Assembly: GCA_023213315.1 (NCBI GenBank)
Contig: JAKCPI010004312.1
Location: 1 to 64,000 of the forward strand
DNA: 64,000 bases
Direction: 5' to 3'
From: Euborellia annulipes
Taxonomy: Eukaryota; Arthropoda; Insecta; Dermaptera; Anisolabididae
Shown here: positions 1-11,363 of the stretch, piece by piece
Layout of the letters: each line of letters begins with the position of its first letter
How positions within the stretch are numbered: the stretch's first letter is position 1
The notes under the pieces: model-generated
Database searches by the model: none
The model's input: the letters and a program-made list of their open reading frames with translations, nothing else
What the model was told of the DNA's origin: nothing
Translations under genes and position numbers: made by a program

Positions 1-825
1 AATATTTTAACGCCTTATTTAATGCATAAAAATGGCGTCTTTCACCTAAAAAAGTAAGCTTATGATTTTGACAGCTTTGAGATAAAAGCAACCTGTTAAT
101 GTCGATGTTAAAACTTTGTTTAGAGAATAGCGTTTTTTAACGCTGATGTTGTTACTTTACTTTTTAAAACCTAATTTATGATTTTAAATTTTAACTTCTG
201 TTTTTAGAAAATAGACCTCTTATGATTCCTGCCAATTATGTGGTTGTAATCAAAATAGCCTCTGATGGCGAAAAAAGCGATGTGTTTTTAATAAGAAGTC
301 CCTATTGATCGATTTTGGAAGGAATGAATCCCTTTCTCCCTTTTTCCCTCTCCCTTCAGTCTGAGGGGTTCTTGGATGATTTCAACCCCTAAAAATGCAG
401 AAAAATTCTTTCCTGTCACAAATAGAGAAGACAAACAACACACACACACGCACACATTTCACCTTTAACAAATAGTTAACGGTTCAAACCTGTTTATGTT
501 TTGAATTTTTTCAAGATTTTTGACCCTTTTGTCATTATTATTGTCACATGAACTCTATTCTAGTCCAATAACGAAATAGATTTGAATTTAGGCCGTGCTA
601 TATATTATCAAAGCTACCATGGATGAGTGCAAGGATCGCGATCTGGCTAATGGAAAGATCTCGATCCCCAAACGGATATTCAAATGTTTGACAAAATCTA
701 ATTTTTTTTGTGTTGATTTGTACAAAGAAAAAATACAGGATGATAGAGCATAAAAGTACAAATTTTTCAAAATTATTTCTTAAGTTTTTATTAAATCTTT
801 TGTGGTTTGAAATATATGGATAGAA
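1..825. other. AT-rich stretch without a gene
   Basis: No coding, RNA or repeat structure is recognised. There is a short CA tract at about 437-458 and scattered A/T homopolymers. The only open frames are below 65 codons and have low-complexity composition. Confidence 0.6.
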
Positions 826-1046
826 TCTTTGAATTATAGAACCTTATTTTTAGTATTTGATATTTTTTAAAAATATATAAATCTGTACAACGTTTCGACT
901 GCTTATTCTCAAGGTGAACACTTGGAGTCGGAGCAAGTGCACAGCACTTGATAACGGCTGCAGAATAAGCAGTCGAAACGTTGTACAGTATTTATATATT
1001 TTTAATAAATATTTAATACAAAAATGTGGTCTATAATTGAAATTCC
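826..1046. repeat. Fold-back repeat with hammerhead-like core
   Basis: Two arms of about 85 bases face each other around a short spacer (about 905-960). Both arms carry the block GTACAACGTTTCGACTGC or its reverse. On the + strand a hammerhead-like string is seen at 947-985: CTTGATAA (degenerate for CTGATGA), hairpin GCTGC/GCAGT, then CGAAACGTT. The outer part of the right arm recurs alone at 7914-7967, so this is a dispersed family. The damaged core suggests an old copy. It resembles the pseudo-LTR region of Penelope-like elements, but no reverse transcriptase is present. Confidence 0.6.
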
Positions 1047-1191
1047 CCTAATAATATTTCTTATAGTGTAAGAAATATTTTGTACAATAGTACCTATTCA
1101 ATTAAAGTCGAAACGTTTCACTGTTCAGGAGTTTTATTTTTATATAGAGTTTACACTATTGACTCTTTTCTATAAATATACAATAAGATTA

Positions 1192-1665
1192 GAGTAAGGC
1201 GGATAGCTGAGTAGATTTTGTAGTAAGGAATAAAGAAAAGATAGATTACAGCTACGTTTATATTGGCTACTTCAAGACGACGATTTGGTCAGATTTGCGA
1301 CCATCCTCGGGGTTACAATAAATAACAGAAAGGAACTAGTGCGTATACAGCCAGAAAGAAATTTGTTTTCATACATCACTCAGGCCTATGAACAATTTCA
1401 AATTAAAACAAAACATTGACAAATTATAATAAAACTATGATAAGTTACATATAAGGTATAAAAAAGCTTATGTTTTGCATTAATTTGAAATTGTGCAAGA
1501 AAACAAAATTCTTTCTGACTGTATACTCCTTTGTTCCTTTCTGTTATTTATTGTAGCTTTGAGGAAGGTCGCAAATCTGACCGAAACGTCGGCTGACTAA
1601 TAAACGAAATAAACATTGCTGAAATCGCTCTTTTCTTTATTCCTTACTGCAAAATATAAGATTGT
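1192..1665. repeat. Fold-back repeat, hammerhead-like (second family)
   Basis: Left arm 1192-1350 and right arm about 1480-1665 are inverted copies; the outer ends read GCTGAGTAG and TTCCTTACTGCAAAA. The + strand carries TTGAGGA, a hairpin AGGTC...GACC, and CGAAACGTC at 1557-1590. The opposite strand carries the matching CCGAGGATGGTC...GACC, but its GAAA is mutated. The left-arm end recurs at 6095-6170. No coding capacity is seen. I infer a non-autonomous Penelope-like or retrozyme-like element. Confidence 0.6.
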
Positions 1666-2085
1666 TTATTAGCTCAGATTCTAGAGAAATTGCAGCGAAC
1701 CAGATGATCCAATCTGTACCTAGGAACATTTTTATTTGATTACATTTATCTCTCACAATGGAGGAATGGTGCCTGTTTCATTTAGAATCCTTTTTCTAGT
1801 TCAATGATGTCTTTATATTTATTTATATGCAGCGATGATTTTCATTTCAATATGCCAGTCTCTCTCTCTCTATACAATAACGTTCAATCATCCATATTTA
1901 TTTAAATTGATACAATCCTTTTGAATAGATTTAATCAATTTAGTCATAAATTATTTATTGAATAACTCACTAATACCTAAATCAATAATTAATTATGACA
2001 AATTATTTTTTAAAAATAACACAAAAACAGACCTGATTTGACTAAAGATTTTGCTTTGCCCACGGGTTTCTCGTTCTTGGTCCGT
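1666..2085. other. No feature recognised
   Basis: AT-rich sequence with a short TC tract near 1860. Nothing else is seen. Confidence 0.5.
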
Positions 2086-2822
2086 TCGTCCTAAATCGTG
2101 TTTCAATCAGCTCGACTCTGACTTTAGTTAAGAATCGATATTTTACTGAAAATAATCGACTTTTTATAATCGAGCTGAAAGTCTTTCAAGTCGATTCTCA
2201 CTGGACGACATTTGACTTTTTTCTTACCATACTTAGTATCCGATGGTAATATAGTTTGTAACGTTTTCATTGATTGACTTTCATCTTTCTTTTAAAACCT
2301 ACACATAACACACCAATCAACACGCTTTCTAAGATCGGTTAGTGAACATATGTGGCATTCTTAATCCTCAATTTTAATGTTTTATTTTGATACTCAACTT
2401 TCATATTTTATTTTAATGTTCGGTGCCATATCACGTGCAAATTCTGGTAAAATGTTCTTTTAAACAAATATTTAAAACAATATTTGTGTGTGTTGTATTT
2501 AATAAAATGTTTAAATTCTTAATAAATATATGTTTCAAATAAATAAATAAATATATTTAACATATAACCAAGTATTTATTAATTTCATAATTACCTCATG
2601 GACCAACACATGATATATATAATTCTTTAAATATATTTAATATTTACTGAGTGTATCTTCTAACCACGAGTTATAGAGATTTGAAAAAGTCGACTTGAAA
2701 GTCGAAAAGTCGACTTTCAGAAATGATTAATCGATTCTGAGAATCACAAAATATCAAGTCGATTCTAAAATCGAAAATCGATTATTCCGAGCGCCTTTTC
2801 TATCTCCAGTTTCAATTTATAA
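2086..2822 (-). mobile_element. Non-autonomous TIR element, family C
   Basis: Read on the minus strand this matches the copies at 11364-12165 and 31168-31765. Shared parts are a terminal GATAGAAAAGGCGCTCG, a GTCGATT/AATCGAC-rich subterminal block, the middle block with TGCACGTGATATGGCACCG, and the distal AGTCAGAGTC end. It has no reading frame. The family termini (TAGGG.TGGAAAAG) and imperfect 7-8 base flanking repeats at other copies suggest a hAT-like MITE. The class is inferred, while the repeat relationship is directly visible. Confidence 0.65.
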
Positions 2823-3301
2823 AAAGAATATTAGAAAGTTAATTTTGTATTTGTCAAGGGTTATATATATTTTTTTAAACAATAAGATAAGAAACCAAAA
2901 AATTATTAGCAAAGTGTAAATTCCCGTCGTCTGTTTCTCGTCGTTAAAATCAATAAAGAGACGCCTTCGTCTCTCTAATCATAAAACTAACATAACATCT
3001 CTTTAGCTATTTCCGGTACAAATAGAAAAAAAAAGGGGGATGATGATGATGTAGGTCGATAGAGGCAAGCACAAAAAGGTAACCGCAAAAAAAAAAAATC
3101 ATCACCAAACAAAAGGTGAAGTGAATGTGTGAATTCATTTTGTGTTTAATAAATTTCCCTGATTCTTGCTCAATTATTAAAATAATGATGAATTGAAGGA
3201 TGTTTATTTAATGATTTTTTTTTTGTCAATTTTCTAATGGATATTAAGTCATTTTTGTTATCATATAACAAATAATATTAAAATGGATTGAATGCTAATT
3301 C
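2823..3301. other. Low-complexity stretch
   Basis: A/T homopolymers only; no gene or RNA is recognised. Confidence 0.5.
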
Positions 3302-3439
3302 TACACTGAAAAAAAAAACCTTGTAAATTCAATGGAAATCCCTTCAATTCATTCCGAAACCGTAATGAAAATGCGTCAATGAGGTTTCTCGTCAATTCAA
3401 TGGGATACCTTGTTAAAACGAAATTGAAGGTGCATCTTA

Positions 3440-3695
3440 TAATTTCAAAAGGTTTTCCTGTTGAAAAAAACTGACAAGATTTCCTTTAAATTTAAAAGGA
3501 AATTTTGTTAAAACGAAGTTGACCGTATTTACCGTAAATTTTAAAGGAATTTTTGTTGAAACGAAATTGACAGGATTTCCTGTAAATTTTAAAGGAAATT
3601 TTGTTGAAACCAAATTGACAGGATTTCCTGTAATTTTTAAAGGATATTTTGTCAAAACTAAATTTACTGGATTTCTTGTAATTTTAAAATGATTT
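3440..3695. repeat. 48-bp tandem repeat, about five units
   Basis: Units of 48 bases begin AAAGGAAATTTTGTTGAAAC and end in a GACAGGATTTCCTG palindrome-like block. Because 48 is a multiple of three, the antisense strand gives an apparent 16-residue protein repeat. I read that as a by-product, not a gene. Related diverged units occur at 5110-5330 near the other end of the host element. Confidence 0.75.
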
Positions 3696-3711
3696 TTCAT
3701 TTAATTTTAAA

Positions 3712-3970
3712 TTGAATTTATTTCAATCTGCTACAGCTACACTCGACGGAACACAGGTTTTTGGCGTGTTGATTAATTTAAGAGATTTTTTAATTATTTA
3801 TTTTAAATATATTTTTAATTTTTCTCAGGTCAAAGATATGCATTATTGTTTTACGAATGACATGAGAAAAATCAAACATATATTTAAAAAATAATTAAAA
3901 AATTTTTTAATTAATCAACACGCCAAAATCCTGTGTTCCGACGAGCTGTGGCAGATTGAAATAAATTCAA
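3712..3970. repeat. Long palindrome nested in the TIR element
   Basis: Arms 3712-3837 and 3861-3970 are inverted copies. The outer ends read TTTATTTCAATCTGC and its reverse, the middle has GGCGTGTTGATTAATT, and the spacer is only about 23 bases. A transcript would form one long hairpin. It could be a fold-back MITE that inserted into the larger element, or part of that element. No target duplication was resolved. Confidence 0.75.
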
Positions 3971-5367
3971 GTTACAATGATTTTTTTGTCAAAAACAATT
4001 TGACAGGATTTCTTATAATTTTAAAAGGATTCTTTGTATAAAGGAAATTATGTAAAAAAATCAAATTTACAAAATTATAACAAAAAAAATGTTTTTTTAT
4101 TTTACGAGTTAATTACAAAAAAATTACAATTCAGTTGTAATGTACACCAAACTTATATAAATAAATACTTTTGAAATGAATTATCAAGATGTCTTATTTT
4201 ATAAATAGGCCTATTAATAAGTTTTGAAACATATTAAAATATCAAAAATATGTATTTATTTTTAGATAATATGAAAAAAAAAATAGAAATGTCATTTTCA
4301 GAACCATAGGATGAATTGTTCATTTGTAGATGCTGAATCTTCGATTTTGTATTCTGAAAAAAAAAAAGTTTGTTTTTTAATTCTACCAAAATTTGTTTAT
4401 ATTCTAAATTTTTAACTTGTTGAGGTCGGCCTGACCAAGAGAGCGAGAAGCCCTCTTGGGCTAAGGTATTGTATTCGGTTCTTTTGTCTCTTGAAAATAA
4501 GGAATTTTATCTGAAAGAACCCTTTTCCCACTAATGTCAATGGCCGAAAGCCTAAAACGTATGCAAGAGTTTTTTATTCAAAAAAAATAAATTGTATAAA
4601 CACTAGATAATATTTTGAAACATTTTACATTTTGTTTTATAACATTATATTTACCTTTTAATGTATGAAACAGACCTTCTAAATCCCACTCAATTAGAAT
4701 GTGATATAATTTTAAATAGTCTTCATTGAAGTCCTGCAAGTCAAGCACAAAATTTATTATAAATAATATATTAAAAGAAAATCATAATATATTTTGTAGA
4801 CGTACCTTGGTTTTTTGCCATAATATGTAATAAAAAAACAGGACACAAAGAAAATTTTGTTAGACGTGCCGTGAATAAAAAAAAAAAAGTACAAATATTT
4901 TTCAAAATTAAAAAAGTATATATGATAGAAGATATCAACTCGGATTTCAAATATTCAAAGAATGAATCTGGAAAAGAAATGCTGCCTAGTCAACTCAAGC
5001 TAGTCATACTGTCTGCTAAGAGAGAATGACGAGCTTTGAGTTAGAGAGTAAGCAATGGGTAGGTAGGTAGGTATGGAGGGAGTTGCCTTTTTCTCAGGTA
5101 AAATAAGAATTTAAAGGTTTTTACTGTCAAATTTAAAGGAAACCTTGTCAATTTTACAGGATTTCTTTTTGAATTAGAACTCGATGAAATTTCCTGTAAA
5201 AATAAAAGGAAATTTTTTCATTTTTACGGTATGAGTTTGTCATATAGAACTTGAGGCGATTTCTTGTAAAAATGAAAGGAAAATTTGTTAATTTTATGGG
5301 AAGGTTTGTTGAAAATTTTTAAAGGGATTTCACTTTAAATTTACAAGGTCGGTTTTTTTTCAGTGTA

Positions 5368-6090
5368 GTAAAAAAGACTGGTCGATATATCATCATGTAA
5401 TAAAGGCTAGACATCTCCCCTTTTATAAATTTCTTTTGCACAAGTTTCACCGATTTTGGTTCAAGGATCCCATAGAATCAGAGTTGGGTTTTATACATGA
5501 CTTTGTAGTTTTTTTTTACAAAAATCGCGGATAAAACGTATACAACGGATGTATAAAACTTGGAAACGCATGCGCGAACCCTACGAGAAAATTCAAATAA
5601 AATTCATTTATCTTTTAACCTGTTTTTTTTTTTTTTTTTTTTTTTTTTTACATCGGCCAAGTTTTTATCCGTGGTAGTTTTATCCATGTATAAAACCGTG
5701 AATTATACTCAGCGAGAGATAAAACTTGCCGACTCTGCATAGAATTAAATAAATACTGCATTTCAATAATTTTAAGAAATTTTGAATTTAAAATTAATTT
5801 TTATCCCAATCTAAATTAGTCAAAGTAAGCCAAGATGAAATTTCTATCCCAGGCTCTCGTATCATAATCTAAGGGTTAGTGATTAGCTTTTCGAAATCGT
5901 CACAAATTTCAGCCTTTCTTTTAACATTTGCTGATCTCTTCTATGTGGAATGATCATAGAAACATTATCATAATAAAGGGATGGATATAGGCCTATCAGC
6001 CGAATTGGAATTTTCGAGTTTCAATAAAACTCACAGAATTCAGCCCGAATTTATTATGCAAAATTTGTCAATAATAAAATTTAATTGTAT
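5368..6090. other. No gene; 27-T homopolymer
   Basis: AT-rich with a T27 run at 5623-5649 and a TAGGCCTA octamer at 5988-5995. No coding or RNA structure is seen. Confidence 0.5.
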
Positions 6091-6094
6091 TAGA

Positions 6095-6235
6095 GTGAGG
6101 TGGATAGCTGAGTAGATCTTGTAGTAAGGAAGTAAGAAAAGAGCGATTGCAGCTAAGTTTATTTCGTTTTGAGGGTTTGAGGTGTGTGTCTGCGTGCACG
6201 AAAGCCCCTCGAGTAAATAAACGGGAGAAATATAG
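6095..6235. repeat. Fused repeat fragments
   Basis: 6095-6170 repeats the left end of the fold-back at 1192 (GATAGCTGAGTAGAT...). 6171-6235 resembles the 3' tail of SINE family 2 (TTTGAGGTGTGTGTCTGCGTG, then a CACGAAAGC block). Both are truncated. Confidence 0.6.
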
Positions 6236-6550
6236 GGCCTAGACTACTTATATTTCCATTTAGCTTTTGATTTCTTTATTCGTTTAACTTGTGAATTTTT
6301 TTTTCCCTCAACTTTAAAAGCAAAAAAAAGAAGCGTGTAGTGAGTGGTCTATTGCGAATCTAAATAACTGCGAATCCATTTCTTTGACATGTGTCTTGTC
6401 CAAGAGGAAAAAAGAAAGAAGTGAACTTGACAACTAAGTAAGATAGAAAACATGAAATTTTTCCTTCTGCTATTTTCTTTCTGGAAGAATGAATAATATT
6501 GAAGGGAGGTAAAAAAAAAAAAATGTGACAAAAACCGTTTGCTTGCCTAC

Positions 6551-6589
<39 letters not shown>

Positions 6590-6803
6590 AATTCCATTTC
6601 ATTCTCATAACAGAAAAGTTTAATCTCATATTATGTATAGGGTGGATCAAAAGTAAGCAAAAAATAAAAATTGATTATACTGTCAAAAAGAAATAATTTT
6701 TCTAATCTCTCTTCCTATAAGATCAATTCTTTTAATAGAATAATGTGAAGATCTCTCATTTTTAACCTAACATGAGATTTTAGGAACTCACCTAGACATT
6801 TTA
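6236..6803. other. No gene; TG microsatellite
   Basis: A (TG)n tract lies at about 6552-6585. The rest is AT-rich and unannotated. Open frames here run through the TG tract and are not credible genes. Confidence 0.5.
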
Positions 6804-7069
6804 TAATAATAAATAGGAGAAGAAAACCTTTTTTCCAACATACACACTATTTAGCAAATATTTCGGGTTGCAAAACGCCACCCATCATCAGTGCAGCAAC
6901 TATATAAAGATAACAATATACAATTTAAATAAAATAAAATTATTATACAGAAAATATTTTTAAAAATTGGCTTACATAGTTTTGGTGGTGGATGTCGTAA
7001 TATTTGCAAATAAATAGTGTGTATGGTGAAAAAAGAGGCGCTGGTTTTTCTTCTCCTATTTATTAATTT
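6804..7069. repeat. Fold-back repeat with hammerhead-like core
   Basis: Inverted arms of about 95 bases share AATAGGAGAAGAAAA, CATACACACTATTTA and GCAAATATT. The spacer is about 60 bases of A/T. The left arm carries a well-kept hammerhead-like motif on the minus strand, described separately. The right arm has lost its core. Confidence 0.65.
6852..6900 (-). ncRNA. Hammerhead-ribozyme-like motif
   Basis: On the minus strand CTGATGA (6891-6885) is followed by one T, a GGGT/ACCC stem and GAAA (6864-6861). The bases after it, TATT, are followed by TGC, which can pair with GCA just before CTGATGA (a 3-bp stem I). The stem II loop is GGCGTTTTGCA. This is the hammerhead layout with a very short stem III. 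Self-cleavage would probably need a dimer. The ribozyme role is inferred from the pattern. Confidence 0.45.
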
Positions 7070-7265
7070 CAACCTCTAGCCCTAACTATCAACGAAATTT
7101 TATAATATTTTAGCTCAAGTTGTCTCATATTTGTTGGCAAATTAGGAAATTACAGAGAAAGCATAGGATAAAAGATAGGTTCTCAATTTTCTCCGCCTAA
7201 CTTTGCTCTTTTCAGGAAATAAATAAAAAAAAAAAAAAAAAAAAACTTGAAACAAATATTTGTAA

Positions 7266-7850
7266 AAAATCTGGTGTGACTGGTCGCACAGCACACAACT
7301 TCCTCTTACCTTCAATAATCGAAAGTTGTATTCTGTGCCACCAGTCACACCAGATTTTTTTATGTAGAGATATTTTTAGTTTCCGCCGATATATTACAAT
7401 TCAAGAAGGAAAATTTATAAGTATGGGAAAATATTTATATTTTGTTACCATGGCAACCATTTCTCTTATCTTTCCTATGAAGTTCTAGAGTAAAGTGGTC
7501 TTCAGAAGATTTCAATGGCAAAATGAGAATATACATTTTAAAGAGCATCTAATAAATAGTTGATTTTTGAATTTTAATCAAAATCGTTGAAGCGAACTTT
7601 GAGAAAATCACTAAAAACTGAAAAAGTACATCAGTAAAGTACTAGTACTCTTTGGCCGATTTTGTTCAAAAGCTTGGTGTCAGGTCCCAGGGGGGTACCT
7701 AACTTGAATATAAAATTTCAATCTCCTAACTCTTTTTGTTCTTAAGATATTTTGTTCACAGATAGATCATGTTGCGAAAACCTTTTTTTAGATTCAGGGG
7801 ACCTCAAAACGTGTATATCCGTCAAAATCTCGACATCGAATTTTTTGACA
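7266..7850 (+). repeat. Interspersed repeat family A, 5' part
   Basis: It starts with a hairpin (7268-7359) whose arms read TCTGGTGTGACTGG and its inverse. It continues with the family body: GGGAAAATATTTATATTTTG, TACCATGGCAACC, CATTTTAAAGAGCATCT, and the block ending CTCGACATCGAATTTTTTGAC. It stops before the terminal CTTTCTC hairpin seen in the copy at 29213-30012. There is no coding capacity. At least 15 further copies or pieces lie in this window on both strands, making it the commonest repeat here. Transposition mode is unknown. Confidence 0.7.
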
Positions 7851-7913
7851 TCCCCTACTCAAGTTGATGGAGTAGAGTGTCCTAAGCCACCAGTTTATTA
7901 TTAGGAGCATTTT

Positions 7914-7967
7914 TAATTATAGACCACATTTTTGTATTAAATATTTATTAAAAATATATAAATATCA
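7914..7967 (-). repeat. Fragment of the 826-1046 fold-back family
   Basis: The block ATTATAGACCACATTTTTGT through AAAAATATATAAAT matches the outer right arm at 990-1046 in inverse orientation. Confidence 0.7.
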
Positions 7968-8544
7968 CCAGTTTAATTGAGGAAAAACAGGCGATTATTG
8001 ACAACAATAACCACTTTAACAATAAGATCCACGTCTTTCTTTTCGATTGCTAACTCGCGTAAAGAAAAAGATAAAAGAAATATTTTAACTAGAGGGTATA
8101 ATTTAACTACTTATTATTGGTCCCATTTCTTTTATTGTTACGATCTGAATTATTAATGAAAATCACTTGCAATTTGTTTTTTTTTTTTTTTTTTTGAGTG
8201 AATGAGTTTGTTATTGTTACACTTGTCTTAAATTACTTCAACACTTTAAGAAAATAATAATATTATATTTTAAGCCCCAGTTTTCCGAGAAAACAACGAG
8301 CCAACTAATGAGATTATCATCGTGACTCTGCGGCTTACTAATTTCAACCCAGAATAGGCGGGTCGGGGGGGGGGGGACGTCTATTCGGTAGAGAGTAATG
8401 AAAGGCCGACGTGCATTTTACAGAATTACGTGTACATAAAGAGGACACACACGCGCGAGCTTGGTTCTTTTTTTTGCACATAGAATGATTTTCTCATATC
8501 TGAATAAAAGAGGAGGGCCCGCTTCAAATATTAAATGACAAATT
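7968..8544. other. No gene; CpG-richer patch
   Basis: The patch at about 8320-8460 has several CpGs, a G-run at about 8365-8376 and CGCGCG near 8452. The rest is AT-rich with a T17 run. No function is assigned. Confidence 0.45.
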
Positions 8545-9453
8545 TAAAAACTGTCACGCTTGTTTGACCAACGTCCCGTTGGAATTTTGAAACGAAATTT
8601 TATATGCTCTAGAGATTATAAGAAAATTATTTTCGCCCCGAAATTCTTAGAGCTTTTTGAGTAATTAAGGGGGTTCAGGAGAGACGTCTAAACGAACTTA
8701 AAAAAAAAAAAAAAAAAAAAAAAACTAGACTATTATAAGGAATTTTTTAATGCGGTTTATTTTAAAATGAATTAAATTCATAAGAGATTATTGGGACATC
8801 GAGCTATAATTTTCTTAATGACTTATTAAAAAATTATCGTAATTAATTTTTTTGTTATCAAGCAAATACAAAAAAACAATCTGTCCCAATAATCTTTAAT
8901 TTTTTTTAAATTTAAAAATGAATTTATTGTTATTATTAATCACATATTAATTAAGAAATTTGTAAAATAAGCTTAGATGATTTATTTAAAAACCAACTGT
9001 CAAATTAGTTCAGCATTCTTGCAATAGATGGCAGGCTAGTCTAACAGCCGATTCTCTAATAGTGTATATCTGGCCTATATTTATATATTTTTATGCTTTT
9101 ATAAAAGATATATAATATATAATAACATTTATAAAGTATTTATTGTTAAAAGATCAATGAAAATCAACCAAATGCATTAAATATTATTAGCTACCATTCT
9201 GACATCTCTTGGCAAATTTTTGAATTAGCCTACTTGATTTTTTGGGCATACTTTTTATGACACACTACACCATCTTATCGGGAAAAACATGAGTAACACC
9301 TTCGCTCCCGTAGCCCCTTAAGCAGGCACTGGATTGGAATAGTAATGACAATTTTCTTTCCATAATTAAGAAAAGCCGAGGATCCGCCGCAGGCGGGCCC
9401 CGGTTCAGGGAGGCTTCGTTGCGAAGGCCGCCGGAAGCGGGCGGCGCAGCTAG
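8545..9453 (+). mobile_element. Helitron-like element interrupted by a MITE
   Basis: The body at 8553-8620 (TGTCACGCTTGTTTGAC, then TTGGAATTTTGAAACGAAAT) matches the body of the Helitron-like element at 44,280. The 3' end at 9427-9453 has a perfect 6-bp GC hairpin (GCCGCC/GGCGGC), four spacer bases, CTAG at 9450-9453 and a following T: the textbook Helitron 3' end and target. A 657-bp TTAA element (8665-9321) sits inside. The 5' TC end is not resolved. There is no Rep/helicase coding, so it is non-autonomous. Confidence 0.65.
8665..9321 (+). mobile_element. TTAA-flanked MITE, copy 1
   Basis: TTAA at both borders, with inverted ends GGGGGTTCAGGAG.GACG and GGGGCTACGGGAGCGAAG. This fits a piggyBac-type target and ends. 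A second inverted pair, AGATTATTGGGACA (8785-8798) and its inverse (8882-8895), lies inside. There are five copies in this window, of which three are full length (638-657 bp) with TTAA on both sides. No transposase is present. The superfamily is inferred from the TTAA borders alone. Confidence 0.75.
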
Positions 9454-9822
9454 TGATAGCTTAATATGTTTGCTTAAATGTAGTTTATTTATCCCTTTCG
9501 AAATAAAGCAGGGAGGTGAATAATGAAACAGAGCAAAATTAATGTCGGTTTAAAACAGCAGATTCCAAGACAAAAAATCCTGAGTACGCCTCTAAATTAA
9601 GTTTTAATTAAGATTAATTAATTGATAAATCCACTGGGGTAGGACCTGACAACATAGAAGAGCAAACAGCCTTTAAGATCGTCGATGTTAAGCGTTTACA
9701 AAGAGCAACTGAATTTCGGATATGTGGCTATCGGTGCGAATTATATAAAACTTGACAAAGATAAATCTTATTAGCTCCAAAAGGGAAATATTTAATAGCA
9801 GCATAAATGGCCATACATTTTT
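9454..9822. other. No gene recognised
   Basis: Sequence between two Helitron 3' ends, presumably partly the body of the element ending at 10411. No frames, hairpins or repeats are identified. Confidence 0.45.
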
Positions 9823-9831
9823 TATTTTACG

Positions 9832-10374
9832 CAGAGGGAGGATAGTGTAGCGGGCTAGGGTATCGGCTTCTACAAAGAAGATCCCTGTTCAAATCCTGGG
9901 CGTGCGGGATTTTTTCATTATATAAAAATATTTATTTAAAGTAAACAAATCCTCAAGCAGGCACTGGATTGGAATATTGGATCTCACCACAATAGCCCCC
10001 AACTCTACGCGGAGAGGGAGTTGCTGTGACATCCGTGGAAGGGACGTAAAGAAGGTTCTCTCTCAGTGATGCATTCTTCGAAAGGAGTCGGTGTTGAGGG
10101 AGTCCCTCCTCAACTAGAACATCCTCCATAGCATAGAAAAGGTTGGTAGAAGGCGTAATTACCCCTTTTACCCCCACCCCCTTTGGGTGGAACCAGAAAT
10201 AAGGATTAGTTCATTAGCTAGAAATGAACGCAGTAGGAGGAGTTAGAGATAGGAAATAATGTAACTTCTCGGGGTACCGGTAGATGCCCGGTTGGGTTGG
10301 AGGTGTATGTCTTCGTGCAAGAAAGCATCTCGGGAGATTCCCATAGGAATTTCAAATAATAATAATAACAAAAA
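9832..10374 (+). mobile_element. tRNA-derived SINE, family 2, with 9-bp target duplication
   Basis: The perfect direct repeat TATTTTACG lies at 9823-9831 and 10375-10383, exactly flanking the element. The head is tRNA-like: box A region TAGTGTAGCGGGCTAG and box B CTGTTCAAATCC, which would serve RNA polymerase III. The body continues through GCACTGGATTGGAATATTGG, a TTCTTCGAAAGGAGT-like block and a 3' part with GGTTGGAGGTGTATGTC and CTTCGTGCA, ending in an AAT-type tail. Other copies are at 32175-32690 (minus) and 48195-48690. It is inserted in Helitron-like sequence ending at 10411. Confidence 0.85.
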
Positions 10375-10383
10375 TATTTTACG

Positions 10384-10411
10384 AAGATAATGGGGCGGGC
10401 GGCACGGCTAG
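10384..10411 (+). mobile_element. Helitron-like 3' terminus
   Basis: GGGGCGGGCGGCACGG followed by CTAG (10408-10411) and T. It matches the end at 9453 in layout. The rest of this element lies upstream and is split by the SINE at 9832-10374. Confidence 0.6.
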
Positions 10412-11360
10412 TACAATTATATTTATTTTATTAAAATAATATCTTAAGGGGGGGGGGATTTTTAAATACCTTTCTCTTCACTCACATTCAACATAAAGAG
10501 TACGAAATAAGTAAATTAAAATTTTTACTTTTTCAACAAGTAGAAATAGTAATTTTATTCACAATTTTTTTTATAATAGTCCTTTAATATTTATGTTAAG
10601 AAAAAGAAAGTCAATTAAATTTTTTTCTTCCTTATTATATCTATCTTGTTAAGAGGAAAATGCGCTACCGCCAATAATAAAAGAAAGTCAACGTTGCAAA
10701 AAAAAAAAAATAATAATTTTTTAAATTAAATAAAAAAAATTTTTTTTTTCTTTCTGAATGACTCGATTAATAAGAATGTGGGTAAAAAAAAAAAAAAGAA
10801 TGAAGAAGAAGAAGATGAAAAGAGCGAGAGAGGAATATATAATATAAATATTACTAATCGGCCTAAAGTTGAGTTATAGCGAAATCATTTTTAAGAAGAA
10901 ATTAAAGTCCCTTTGCATACTCAAAGACTTTTTCCCAGAAAATGCAATTTACTAAAATCCTTCTTTCTTCTTTTGGTTTATAAAGGAAAATAATTTATTT
11001 TTTTTGAAGAATTATTTATATAAATATAATTATTATTAATGAAAAAAAAATATATATAATCTTAAGGAAGTGAAGTGAACTTTTAATATTGTGAGAGAAA
11101 ATTATATTCTGGATTAGACGAGCCGCAGTCTCCTCTTTTTCAAATAAGAAAGCTTATAAGATGTTCGCCAAAAATCGCATGTTTTATAAAATGGACGCCA
11201 TAACGCTTGTTACTCAATTGTATGAGTATAGCCTTTTTCCAAAGAATCTTAAGTATATTGGAGTGCTGGACTGTTATTTTAACTTCATGGAGTTTCTTTA
11301 TTCGGTTGATTATTTTCGTTACGAGGTGGAATGAATTTATTATTAAAGGTTTTTCCGGTT
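10412..11360. other. AT-rich stretch, no gene
   Basis: Long A/T homopolymers, a G8 run near 10447, and short GA-rich tracts. No coding sequence is recognised. Confidence 0.5.
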
Positions 11361-11363
11361 AGT

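Larger units (their letters stand above)
3304..5365. mobile_element. 2.06 kb TIR element with TA target duplication
   Basis: The left end starts CACTGAAAAAAAA and the right end is its inverse. The inverted similarity continues through CCTTGTAAATT and a GTGAAATCCCTT-like block, about 40 bases in all. Both sides are flanked by TA (3302-3303, 5366-5367), as expected of Tc1/mariner-type transposition. No transposase is present. The subterminal regions contain related GGAAATTTTGT...GACAGGATTTCCTG units on both sides, and a near-perfect palindrome sits inside at 3712-3970. It is non-autonomous; superfamily assignment rests only on the TA flank and TIR. Confidence 0.7.

Noticed and set aside
3437..3700. 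Apparent 16-residue protein repeat
   Set aside because: It is the antisense reading of a 48-bp tandem DNA repeat inside a transposon. The period is a multiple of three, so the frame stays open by default.
5090..5104. Recursive splice site at TTTTTCTCAG|GTAAAAT
   Set aside because: Lies inside the TIR element at 3304-5365, lacks a good donor and the GTAAGCATCA signature.
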